Below are positions 24,019 to 31,573 of a stretch of DNA of 64,000 nt, in pieces. How positions within the stretch are numbered: the first letter of the stretch is position 1; each line of letters starts with the position of its first letter. The translations under genes and the position numbers were made by a program. The notes under the pieces were generated by a model. That model worked only from the letters and a program-made list of their open reading frames with translations, was not told where the DNA came from and did not search any database. Origin of the DNA: Streptomyces sp. B1I3 (GTDB lineage Bacteria > Actinomycetota > Actinomycetes > Streptomycetales > Streptomycetaceae); NCBI RefSeq assembly GCF_030816615.1, contig NZ_JAUSYD010000001.1, forward strand, positions 3,038,001 to 3,102,000. The letters run 5' to 3'.

Positions 24019-24906
24019 TCACTCCCCCGTGAGGGATCCGAGGTCGGTGTCGGATCCGAGCAGCATGGCGGCACCCATGAGGATCATGGTGGCGGGGATC
24101 ATGAAGGTCGTGACCATCAGTGTCGCCTTGGGGACCGCCTTGGCCGCCTTGCGCCGGGCGTTCTGCGCGTCGGTGCGGCGCATGTCGTTCGCGATGGCGA
24201 TGAGGGTGTCCACGATCGGCGCACCGAGTTCCTCACCCTGCTGGAGCGCGGTGACGAACATGGCGACCTGTTCGGAGTCGTTGCGCCTGCGCAGCTCGTC
24301 GAAGGCCTGGCGGCGGCTCACCCCCATGTCCATCTGGCGCAGGGTGATGCGCAGTTCGTCCGACCAGGGGCCCTGGTACTTCTCGGCGACCCGGTCGAGG
24401 GCCTGGCGGAAGCCGAGGCCCGCGGAGACGACGACGGCGAGGACGTCCAGGAAGTCGGGGAGCGTGCGGTCGATGTCGTCCCTGCGCTTGCGGACGGCCG
24501 CCCAGATGCCCACCTCGCCCCAGAACAGGCCGAAGGCGATCATGAACAGGGCCATGAAGATCTTGCCGCTGGTGAGCATCGCGAAGGCGGCGAAACCGCC
24601 GAGCGCGCTGTAGACGGCACGGCGGGCGGCGTAGCGATCGATGGTGAGACCGCCGGGGTTGCCCGCCATGTCGATCTTGCGGCGCTTCTCGTTGACCTTC
24701 TTGGGGCCCATCAGGCGCAGGACCAGGGGCGCCCAGCGCATTCCGAGCCGGTCGATGCCCGAGCCCACCGCGGTGGTGCGGGTCGAACCCACTTCGAGCG
24801 CGAGTGCGAGGTCCCCGGGGAGGGTGGCCTCGGCGCGGTACATCCGTACGCCCTTGAAGGCACCGAACACGCTGAGGCCGACGACGAGAGCGAGCAACAG
24901 TTCCAT
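24019..24906 (-). CDS. tadC: TadC-like type II/IV secretion F-family membrane protein
   Basis: 295 residues with an N-terminal helix, a basic cytoplasmic region and two or three C-terminal helices (FMALFMIAFGLFWG, MVTTFMIPATMILMGAAML). F-domain landmarks: LPDFLDVLAVVVSAGLGFRQALDRVAE, MDMGVSRRQAFDELRRR and FVTALQQGEELGAPIVDTL, which match GspF/TadC proteins. Forms, with TadB, the inner-membrane platform on which TadA drives Flp assembly. 13 bases separate it from tadB upstream. Confidence 0.92.
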   Translation of the reverse strand: MELLLALVVGLSVFGAFKGVRMYRAEATLPGDLALALEVGSTRTTAVGSGIDRLGMRWAPLVLRLMGPKKVNEKRRKIDMAGNPGGLTIDRYAARRAVYSALGGFAAFAMLTSGKIFMALFMIAFGLFWGEVGIWAAVRKRRDDIDRTLPDFLDVLAVVVSAGLGFRQALDRVAEKYQGPWSDELRITLRQMDMGVSRRQAFDELRRRNDSEQVAMFVTALQQGEELGAPIVDTLIAIANDMRRTDAQNARRKAAKAVPKATLMVTTFMIPATMILMGAAMLLGSDTDLGSLTGE

Positions 24907-24919
24907 ATCGGTCCCCTCC

Positions 24920-25855
24920 TCAGATATCGATCTTGGAAATGCGGCGGATGGCGACGAAGCCGAGGGCGTACAGGCCGAGCGAGATGATGACGGCGATCTG
25001 GCCGGCGACGGATCCCGTCATCCGGTCGAGCGCTCCGGGGAGGATCGAGTTGACGAGGAGCATCGCGCCGACGCCGATCGCCGGGACGGCGTAAGCGGTG
25101 GTGTTGACCTGCGAGAGCTGGGTGCGGACCTCGCGCCGGGTCTCCTTGCGTTCCTCCAGGGTGACGGTGAGGTTGCGCAGCGAGGAGACGACCTGGCCGC
25201 CGGCCCGGTTGGAGAGGATCAGCGTGGAGACGAGGACGACGAGCTCACGTGAGGGCAGGCGTTCGGCGAGTTCGTCGAGGGCGTCGTCGAGGGTGCGGCC
25301 CACGGCGAGCTGGTCGGCGACGACACGGAGTTCGTCCCCGGCGGGCGCATCGAGCTCGTCGGCGGCCATGGCGATGGACGTACGCAGCGAGAGTCCGGCC
25401 TGGGTCGCGTTGGCCAGGACCCTGGAGATCTCCGGCAGCTGACTGATGAAGGCCTCGGTGCGCTTGGTGCGGTGCCAGTTGAGGAAGGTGTTCGCGCTCC
25501 AGACGCCGATGATCCCGGCCAGCGGGCCGAAGAACGAGGCGAGGACGGACGCGGCGATCAGCCAGAGGGCCGCCACGGAGCACACGACGTAGAAGAAGTA
25601 CTCGCCCGGAGTGATGTCGAGGCCGGTGGCCGCGAGCTTCAGCTCGATCCTCTTGCCCAGCTTCGTGCGGCGCAGCCGGCGGTCGAGCCCCCGGAAGCGG
25701 CGCTGCGGGCCCATGTCGATCTGCCCGGTCGAGGAGAGCCGGTCGACGAGGGCTTCGCGCTGGGCCTTGCCCGAGGTGTAGGCGTGCAGGCCCATGACGC
25801 CGAGTACGCAGCACAGCAGCGTGACGCCGATGGTGAGCGGTGCGAGGTTGTCCAT
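24920..25855 (-). CDS. tadB: TadB-like type II/IV secretion F-family membrane protein
   Basis: 311 residues. N-terminal helix (IGVTLLCCVLGVMGLHAY), basic cytoplasmic part (RRFRGLDRRLRRTKLGKRIELKL), central helices, and the F domain ISQLPEISRVLANATQAGLSLRTSIAMAADELDAPAGDEL, VGRTLDDALDELAERLPSRELVVLVSTLILSNRAGGQVVSSL, then C-terminal helices. The partner of TadC in the membrane platform. Located 10 bases after tadA. Confidence 0.92.
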   Translation of the reverse strand: MDNLAPLTIGVTLLCCVLGVMGLHAYTSGKAQREALVDRLSSTGQIDMGPQRRFRGLDRRLRRTKLGKRIELKLAATGLDITPGEYFFYVVCSVAALWLIAASVLASFFGPLAGIIGVWSANTFLNWHRTKRTEAFISQLPEISRVLANATQAGLSLRTSIAMAADELDAPAGDELRVVADQLAVGRTLDDALDELAERLPSRELVVLVSTLILSNRAGGQVVSSLRNLTVTLEERKETRREVRTQLSQVNTTAYAVPAIGVGAMLLVNSILPGALDRMTGSVAGQIAVIISLGLYALGFVAIRRISKIDI

Positions 25856-25865
25856 GTCGGGGTAC

Positions 25866-27203
25866 CTATCTGGCCTCTCGGGTGGCGAGGTATTCGTCCG
25901 ACGGGGCTACCCCGAAGGCCTGGGGGATCGGCTGTCCGGCCATGTAGAGCCGGTCGGCGATGCGACGCGGGAGCGGGAGGGCCTGGAACTCGCCGTGGAC
26001 CACCCCGTCGGGGGCCATCGGCCGGGCGTTGAACCGGGCCACGGTGACGATCCTGTAGGGGTCACGTCCGTGCGAGTCCAGCACGGCGATCTCGGTGACC
26101 TTCCTGGTGCCGTCGGCGTGCCGGGTCAGCTGGACGATCACGTCCACCGCGCTGTTGATCTGGTCGTGCAGCGCCTCGAAGGGGATCTTGATCTCCGACA
26201 TCGACGCGAGGGTCTGGAGGCGCATCAGGGCGTCCTCCGCGCTGTTGGCGTGGACCGTGGCCAGCGAGCCGTCGTGGCCGGTCGACATCGCCTGGAGCAT
26301 GTCCAGCGATTCGCCGCCTCGGACCTCACCGACGACGATGCGGTCGGGGCGCATACGCAGGGAGTTGCGCACCAGGTCGCGGATGGTGACCTGCCCCTTG
26401 CCCTCCACGTTCGCCGGGCGGGTCTCGAGCCGGATCACGTGGCTCTGCTGGAGCTGGAGCTCGGCGGAGTCCTCGATGGTCACGATGCGCTCCCCCTCGG
26501 GGATGAGCCCGGAGAGCGCGTTGAGGAGCGTGGTCTTGCCCGTGCCGGTGGCCCCGGAGACGATCACGTTGAACTTCGCCTGGACGAGGCCGGCGAGGAG
26601 CAGCAGCATCTGCTGGTCCAGCGAGCCGAAGCCGATCATCTCCTGGAGCGAGAAGGACCGGGGGAAGCGCCGGATGGTGAGCGTCGCCCCCGTCAGCGAG
26701 AGCGGCGGGATGATGACGTTGACGCGCTCGCCGCTCGGCAGGCGGGCGTCGACCATCGGATTGGCCTCGTCCACCCGCCGGTTGACCGTGGAGACGATGC
26801 GCTCGATCGTCTGCATGAGCTGTTCGTGACTGGCGAAGCGCATGGGGAGCTGCTCGACCCTGCCCGCCCGCTCGACGAAGATCTGGTCGGGGCCGTTGAC
26901 CATGATCTCCGTGATGGAGGCGTCCTCCAGGAGCGGTTCCAGGACGCCGAGGCCGAGCGCCTCGTCGACCACCCGGCGGATGAGCTGGGAGCGTTCGACG
27001 GTGGAGAGGACGGGGCCCTCACGGCTGATGATGTGGCCCAGTACGCGTTCCAGCCGTGCCCGGCGGTCGGCGGCGGCCAGCGAGGACATCTCCGCGAGGT
27101 CGATCTCCTCGAGGAGTTTCGCGCGGTACGTGGCGACCATGTGGCCGTCCTCCCGTCCCCCTCCGCGCTCCTCGGGGGCGGTGATGCGTGCCCGCAGGCT
27201 CAT
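25866..27203 (-). CDS. tadA: TadA/CpaF secretion ATPase
   Basis: 445 residues from ATG 27203 (GAGGAG upstream). A hexameric ATPase of the VirB11/CpaF class that powers pilus extension. N-terminal helical domain, then EIMVNGPDQIFVERAGR, the P-loop GATGTGKTT (217-225), the Asp box IVTIEDSAELQL, LRMRPDRIVVGEVRGGE (Walker B) and the His box HDGSLATVHANSAEDALMRL. All motifs are intact. Encoded just downstream of the two TadE genes and upstream of tadB. Confidence 0.95.
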   Translation of the reverse strand: MSLRARITAPEERGGGREDGHMVATYRAKLLEEIDLAEMSSLAAADRRARLERVLGHIISREGPVLSTVERSQLIRRVVDEALGLGVLEPLLEDASITEIMVNGPDQIFVERAGRVEQLPMRFASHEQLMQTIERIVSTVNRRVDEANPMVDARLPSGERVNVIIPPLSLTGATLTIRRFPRSFSLQEMIGFGSLDQQMLLLLAGLVQAKFNVIVSGATGTGKTTLLNALSGLIPEGERIVTIEDSAELQLQQSHVIRLETRPANVEGKGQVTIRDLVRNSLRMRPDRIVVGEVRGGESLDMLQAMSTGHDGSLATVHANSAEDALMRLQTLASMSEIKIPFEALHDQINSAVDVIVQLTRHADGTRKVTEIAVLDSHGRDPYRIVTVARFNARPMAPDGVVHGEFQALPLPRRIADRLYMAGQPIPQAFGVAPSDEYLATREAR

Positions 27204-27234
27204 GGGTGGTACTCCTCGGATGCGATGGGTGTGC

Positions 27235-27648
27235 TCAGTCGCGGGGCGTGGCGGAGTCGCGGGGCATGGTGGCGGACTTCGCGACGGTCCGGTCACCGAG
27301 CAGACCGAGCAGGACGTCCGGGATGTCGACGGTGACCGTCACCGTCACCGTGTCGCCTCCGGCCGGCGGGGCGATCCGCGCCCGCTCGGCCACCCAGCCG
27401 GTCATCGACGCCTTCCCGACCCGCTCGTACGACCCGTACAGGTCGTCCTGCGAGGCGGTGCGGGCGGCGGCCCTCGCTGCGGTGCCCGCCTGCTGCGCGG
27501 TGAAGGCGACCAGCCCGAGCTGGAGGCCCGCCAGGCCGATGAGGATGAGCACGGGGAGGAAGCCGAGGTACTCGATCGCGGTGGAGCCGCGGTCCCGGTT
27601 CCGGCCGGGGACCGGCCCTTCCGCGCGGGGAACTCGTACGGGTGCCAT
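27235..27648 (-). CDS. TadE-like minor pilin 1
   Basis: 137 residues, ATG 27648. A short basic leader ends DRG21, followed by STAIE26 (Glu at +5) and a hydrophobic helix (YLGFLPVLILIGLAGLQLGLVAF), then AAARAAARTASQDD. This is the TadE pattern of pseudopilins cleaved by prepilin peptidase. C-terminal part has VTVTVTVDIPDVLLG beta strand. The previous gene ends 6 bases upstream; likely co-translated. Confidence 0.88.
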   Translation of the reverse strand: MAPVRVPRAEGPVPGRNRDRGSTAIEYLGFLPVLILIGLAGLQLGLVAFTAQQAGTAARAAARTASQDDLYGSYERVGKASMTGWVAERARIAPPAGGDTVTVTVTVDIPDVLLGLLGDRTVAKSATMPRDSATPRD

Positions 27649-27654
27649 GACGCG

Positions 27655-28068
27655 TCACTTCCCTTCCGCGGCCGCGCCGGCCGTCGCCTCGACGGGGATG
27701 GGGAGGTCGGCGAAGCCCGGGAAGAGGGCCGGGGCCTTGAGGGTGACCTTGACCGTGACCACGTCGTCCGTATCGGATTCGGGGCACCTGATGTCCGCGG
27801 AGCCCTCCCAGGCGCCGGGCAGCCGCTCGTGCACGGCGTCCTGGCACTGTGCCGTCCGGCCCCAGGCCCCCGCGGCGACGGCCTTGCGCACCCCCTCGTC
27901 CGCGGCGCCGCTCGCCAGCGTGAACGTGTAACCCACCAGCACCGCCTGCCAGAGCAGTACCAGCGTCACCAGGATGATGGGCAGCATCCCGGTGAACTCG
28001 ACGATCAACTGTCCTCGGTCGCTTCCCAGCCGGGCCCGTATCCGCCCCGGTGCTCCCGTGGTTCGCAT
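27655..28068 (-). CDS. TadE-like minor pilin 2
   Basis: 137 residues, ATG 28068 with GGGAGG upstream. Leader to DRG19, then QLIVE24 (Glu at +5) and the helix FTGMLPIILVTLVLLWQAVLVGYTFTLASGAADEGVRKA. C-terminal domain holds one Cys pair and ends in a beta strand VVTVKVTLKAPALFPG. Same TadE class as the next gene; the pair probably forms minor pilins or a priming complex at the pilus tip. Confidence 0.88.
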   Translation of the reverse strand: MRTTGAPGRIRARLGSDRGQLIVEFTGMLPIILVTLVLLWQAVLVGYTFTLASGAADEGVRKAVAAGAWGRTAQCQDAVHERLPGAWEGSADIRCPESDTDDVVTVKVTLKAPALFPGFADLPIPVEATAGAAAEGK

Positions 28069-28073
28069 CGCTG

Positions 28074-29342
28074 TCAGCCTCCCCCGCCGGTCGTGCCGCC
28101 CTTGCGCCGGCGGCCCCCGATCGAGCCCTTGTCGCCGCGCAGTATGCCGCCGCGCGACTCCGCTCCCGGAGAAGGCTTCACGAGTCCGAGCTCTCCCGCC
28201 AGGGCCCACAGGGCCTGTTTCACGGCGGAGCGTGGGTCCAGCTCGTGCATCCGCCCGGCATCGACCGCGCCCTGGAGCTCCTTGAAGTTCGCCGGGACCG
28301 CCGTTCCGGCCATCCGGGTCCCGGTGATGCGCTGGATCAGCGGGGGCTGGATCTCCGTGTTGCGGTTGAAGCGGTTGACGAGGGTGACCGTCTCCTCCGC
28401 CTTGCGGATCTGGAGCCGGTCCCACATGCGGACGATGCGCTTCGCTCCCCGCACGGCGACCACGTCCGGTGTCGTGACCAGCACCGCCGTGTCGGCCATT
28501 TCGATCGCGGCGGCGTTGGCCCCGTTCATCTGGCTTCCGCAGTCGATGACGACGATGTCGTACCGCGAGCGCAGGGCGCTGACGATCTGGCGGGCGGAGC
28601 GGTCGCTGACCTCTTCCCCGCGTTCGCCCTCCCCGGGCGCCAGTAGCAGCGCGAGGCCCGTGTCGTGCGAGAAGACGGCGTCGGACAGAACTCTCGGTGA
28701 TATGTCGGTGATGACCGCCAGGTCGACGACGGAACGCCGGAACTGCACGTCGAGATAGGCCGCGACGTCGCCGGTCTGCAGGTCCAGGTCGACGAGCGCG
28801 GTCGGGTGCCCGGACGCCTGCGCGGCCAGCGCCAGCTGCACGGCGGTGACGGTCGTCCCCACCCCGCCCTTGGCCCCGGTGACGGTGACGACGGTGCCCC
28901 CGGGCCCGGTGAACACGTCGCCGCCCGTGCCGAGGTGGCGCCGTACTCCCGTGGACCACTGGGCCGCGGCCTGCACGCGGTTGGTGAGCTCCTCGTACCC
29001 CAGGGGGAGGGTGACCAGGCCACGCGCTCCCGCGTCCATGGCCGCGGCGAAGAGTCCTGGGCTGGCGTCCGCGGTGATCAGCACGACCCCAACGGCGGGG
29101 AAGCGCAGGGAGACCTCCCGGATCAGTTCCAGGGCGGGCACCGGGCCGATCCGTTCGTGCACCAGCACGACCTCGGGCAGTTCCTCGATGGACTCGCCCG
29201 CCAGCCGGGCGAGGGTGTCGATGAGTTGCGTCGAGTCGCCGACCGGTGCCGCCGGCTCCGCCTCGGGGAGCTGGCTGAGCAGGGTGGTGACGGACCTGGC
29301 CGCGTCGGCGTCACCGACGGCCGGGAGGATTCTGGTGGTCAT
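28074..29342 (-). CDS. cpaE: CpaE/TadZ-like pilus localisation ATPase
   Basis: 422 residues, ATG 29342. N-terminal receiver-like domain (VVLVHERIGPVPALELI, VGVVLITADASPG) without a clear phospho-Asp pattern, then a ParA/MinD-like domain: VVTVTGAKGGVGTTVTAVQLAL, TALVDLDLQTGDVAAYLDV, YDIVVIDCGSQ, AVLVTTPDVVAVRGAKRI. The deviant Walker A keeps the first Lys (AKGG) but has Thr where ParA proteins have the second Lys (GVGTT), as often in CpaE/TadZ. It positions the pilus machine at the membrane. The Gly/Arg-rich tail is low complexity. Confidence 0.9.
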   Translation of the reverse strand: MTTRILPAVGDADAARSVTTLLSQLPEAEPAAPVGDSTQLIDTLARLAGESIEELPEVVLVHERIGPVPALELIREVSLRFPAVGVVLITADASPGLFAAAMDAGARGLVTLPLGYEELTNRVQAAAQWSTGVRRHLGTGGDVFTGPGGTVVTVTGAKGGVGTTVTAVQLALAAQASGHPTALVDLDLQTGDVAAYLDVQFRRSVVDLAVITDISPRVLSDAVFSHDTGLALLLAPGEGERGEEVSDRSARQIVSALRSRYDIVVIDCGSQMNGANAAAIEMADTAVLVTTPDVVAVRGAKRIVRMWDRLQIRKAEETVTLVNRFNRNTEIQPPLIQRITGTRMAGTAVPANFKELQGAVDAGRMHELDPRSAVKQALWALAGELGLVKPSPGAESRGGILRGDKGSIGGRRRKGGTTGGGG

Positions 29343-29349
29343 CCAATCC

Positions 29350-30054
29350 TCACTTGTCCTTGTCGAGCGTGTAGGTGCGGTCGCCCGGGCGGATGGTGCC
29401 GTCGCTGCCCGGCGCGATGAGTGCGAGACGTACGTGCTGGGCGAAGGACTCCGCGTAGGCCACGCGCTGGGTGTCGAGGGTGTTGAGCGCGAAGGTGATC
29501 GGCACGGCCTCGGACGCCTGGTTCCTGTCGTTCTTACGCGGCTCCAGGGCGGTCAGTTCACCCACGTCGAGCACCTTGGCGTTGGAGACGATGACCTTGG
29601 ACTGGGGCGCCTCGCCGTCCCGCTCGCCCTCGAAGGTGGCGTAGATGTTCACCTTGTCGTTCGGCCGGATCTTGCCCGCCACGCCCGTCGCCGCGTCGAT
29701 CATGATGGCGATCTCCTGCTCACCCGGCCTCAGCTCCGGGCTCTTGACCATCATGTCGGACTGCATCAGGGAGCCCGCCTGCAGTTCCGTCACCGCGATC
29801 TTGCCGTCGATCTCGTCCAGGTCCGTGACGGCGTTGTCCGACAGCCAGCGTTTGGGCATCGACACCTTCTCGAACTGTGCCGGGGTCAGGTCCGAGTACG
29901 GCGACACGTCCTGCTTGAGCCGGTAGGCGGCGACCTCGGGCCCGACCTTCGAGTTGACGTCACTGATCACCGAGAGCACCCCGGCGAAGGCGCCGAAGGC
30001 GCACAGGACCGACAGGAGCAGGAGTATCACGCCGCGGCGCTGGCGGGAGTTCAT
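29350..30054 (-). CDS. cpaB: CpaB/RcpC-like SAF-domain pilus assembly protein
   Basis: 234 residues from ATG 30054. N-terminal membrane helix (GVILLLLSVLCAFGAFAGVLSV), then a SAF/beta-clip domain (VGPEVAAYRLKQDVSPYSDLTPAQFEKV, ITELQAGSLMQSDMMVK-like, EIAIMIDAATGVAGKIRPNDKVNIYATFEGE) and a C-terminal IRPGDRTYTL. This is the Flp pilus assembly CpaB layout, usually linked to a secretin in diderms; here there is no secretin, so it probably contacts the wall side of the pilus. Only 7 bases separate it from cpaE. Confidence 0.9.
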   Translation of the reverse strand: MNSRQRRGVILLLLSVLCAFGAFAGVLSVISDVNSKVGPEVAAYRLKQDVSPYSDLTPAQFEKVSMPKRWLSDNAVTDLDEIDGKIAVTELQAGSLMQSDMMVKSPELRPGEQEIAIMIDAATGVAGKIRPNDKVNIYATFEGERDGEAPQSKVIVSNAKVLDVGELTALEPRKNDRNQASEAVPITFALNTLDTQRVAYAESFAQHVRLALIAPGSDGTIRPGDRTYTLDKDK

Positions 30055-30133
30055 GGCCGGACAACCTCGTTCGAATCGGATGCGTGGGGCAGCGGACAGG
30101 GGGTGCGCGGTGCCGGGGAACGGCCCCGGGGCG

Positions 30134-31018
30134 CTAGGAGCCCGGTGGCGCGGCCGCTCCATGGGTCAGGACACTCGCGGAGCGCATTCGGTTCTCGGGC
30201 GGAGCCAGAGGGGAGGAGCAGAACCCGCAGCGATCACCGATGAGTTCCATTCCGCACCAGTGGCAGCTCTCCCGCCGCACGGAGGAAACGAGCTGGTAGA
30301 TCACCGAGATGTCCGGCAGATACGAGGCGAATTCCACCAGCTTCCCGGTTCCCCACCACCGTGGCGAACCGGAAGGCAGCGCGCATTCGTGAATGGCCTG
30401 AACCTTCCAGGCGGGAGCCAGGGTCTGCTGTACCCATTCGGACGTCAACTGGCCCTTGGCGACCAGCAGGTGGGTGCCGAACTCCGGACCGCCCGGCGGC
30501 TCGACGGCCGGTCCGATCTTCACGAGTTGTGGGCTGGGGCCGGCGAGTACGGCGAACTGGGAGCCCGGCACCCACGACGTGGCGTGCGTCTTCAGGCTGA
30601 CGGGCACCAGGTCGAGTCTGGCGACCGAGTTCAGCAGGGCGCCCGCGTGGATGTAGTGGGTGAGCAGGCGGGCCGCCGACGCCACCACGCCGGGGCTGAA
30701 GTCGCAGATGGAGAGCTGGCGCAGCTGACGCACCAGCACGGCCACGCCGAGCGGGGGCAGATCCACCTTGAGCAGGGCGATGCGGTCGCTCTCCATGACG
30801 GAGCGGATGGCGTGCAGGCGGCGTTCGTGCGCCTGGGTGATCCCCGACGGGTAGACGACGACGACATGGCCGTGCTGCTCCAGGAGCAGGTTCATGTCAC
30901 CGATCGCGAGATCCAGGGTCTGGGCGTCGGGAGCCTGCAACAGGGCCGCCGTCGGGGTCTGCTGATCGGTCGGCGGCAGCACCAGATCAGCACTCGTCAC
31001 TGCTATTGCGGTCGGCAC
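30134..31018 (-). CDS. hypothetical protein at the head of the Tad locus
   Basis: About 294 residues from GTG 31018 (GGGGAAGAG upstream); an ATG at 31108 is an alternative. Soluble. N-terminal part shows alpha/beta elements (HVVVVYPSGITQAHERRL, IRSVMESDRIALLKVDLPPLGVAVLVRQL). The middle has VARLDLVPVSLKTHATSWVPGSQFAVL and EFGTHLLVAKGQLTSEW. A C-terminal double-CxxC zinc ribbon (CHWCGMELIGDRCGFC) is clear. I do not recognise a family. Its position 79 bases before cpaB, same strand, suggests a role in pilus assembly or its regulation. Confidence 0.78.
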   Translation of the reverse strand: MPTAIAVTSADLVLPPTDQQTPTAALLQAPDAQTLDLAIGDMNLLLEQHGHVVVVYPSGITQAHERRLHAIRSVMESDRIALLKVDLPPLGVAVLVRQLRQLSICDFSPGVVASAARLLTHYIHAGALLNSVARLDLVPVSLKTHATSWVPGSQFAVLAGPSPQLVKIGPAVEPPGGPEFGTHLLVAKGQLTSEWVQQTLAPAWKVQAIHECALPSGSPRWWGTGKLVEFASYLPDISVIYQLVSSVRRESCHWCGMELIGDRCGFCSSPLAPPENRMRSASVLTHGAAAPPGS

Positions 31019-31235
31019 GCTCTTCCCCGTTCGGCTCCGGCCGCAGTCGTGGTGACTCCGGCCGCAATCGCTCCCTGCTCCGTGCTTCTTCCTCAGCACT
31101 TTAGCCACGTCCTACCAGGCAGAGAACAGATAGCGGAGTCCAGTACCGCAACGTCCGGCGCGGGCGTTCGTAACGCCTCCGTGCGAAATGGGACGAAAAG
31201 CGAGCTGGTTAACTCCTGTACCACTGCGCAGGGTT

Positions 31236-31252
31236 ACCTCAAGGGGTGAGGT
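31236..31252. promoter_or_regulatory. small inverted repeat, possible operator
   Basis: ACCTCA at 31236-31241 and TGAGGT at 31247-31252 with a 5-base centre. It lies about 220 bases upstream of the Tad head gene start. No regulator can be named. Confidence 0.3.
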
Positions 31253-31482
31253 TTAACGGTCGCCGCTATTCATTCGCGCATGTCAGGGCGGCTCGTCGTC
31301 GGCCTTCCCGCCCTGAGTGCGATATCCGCTTCCCGCTCACTCCGTAACGATCCGGATATTCGCGCGGACGCCACGGCAACTCACTCGCGCGAGTGCATGC
31401 CCGAGGGGCTGAACCGGCACCCGCCGCACCTCCGGCGGGCCGGCGACCGGCCTCCCCGGACGCATCCGCCCCGCCAGAGGTC

Positions 31483-31514
31483 TTGACAACTCTATTGGTC
31501 TGGACCAGTTTATC
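31483..31514 (+). promoter_or_regulatory. chitinase promoter with DasR-like operator (dre)
   Basis: A TTGACA -35 box at 31483-31488 and a T/A-rich TTTATC near 31508-31513 form a likely promoter. Within it TGGTCTGGACCA (31496-31507) is a near-perfect match to the DasR-responsive element consensus (core TGGTCTAGACCA) known from Streptomyces chitinase and N-acetylglucosamine genes. DasR would block the promoter until glucosamine phosphates release it. Confidence 0.8.
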
Positions 31515-31573
31515 GCCCAACGGTGGCCACCGTTCCCCGCCAGCACCCCCAACTCCCCCACCGGAGGCAGCAA

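Larger units (their letters stand above)
31019..31573. other. long divergent regulatory region
   Basis: 555 bases between the Tad locus head gene and the chitinase gene, no convincing coding frame. It holds the chitinase promoter and DasR-type operator (31483-31511) and a small inverted repeat at 31236-31252. The stretch at 31130-31340 is more A+T-rich than its surroundings, as expected for promoters. Confidence 0.5.
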
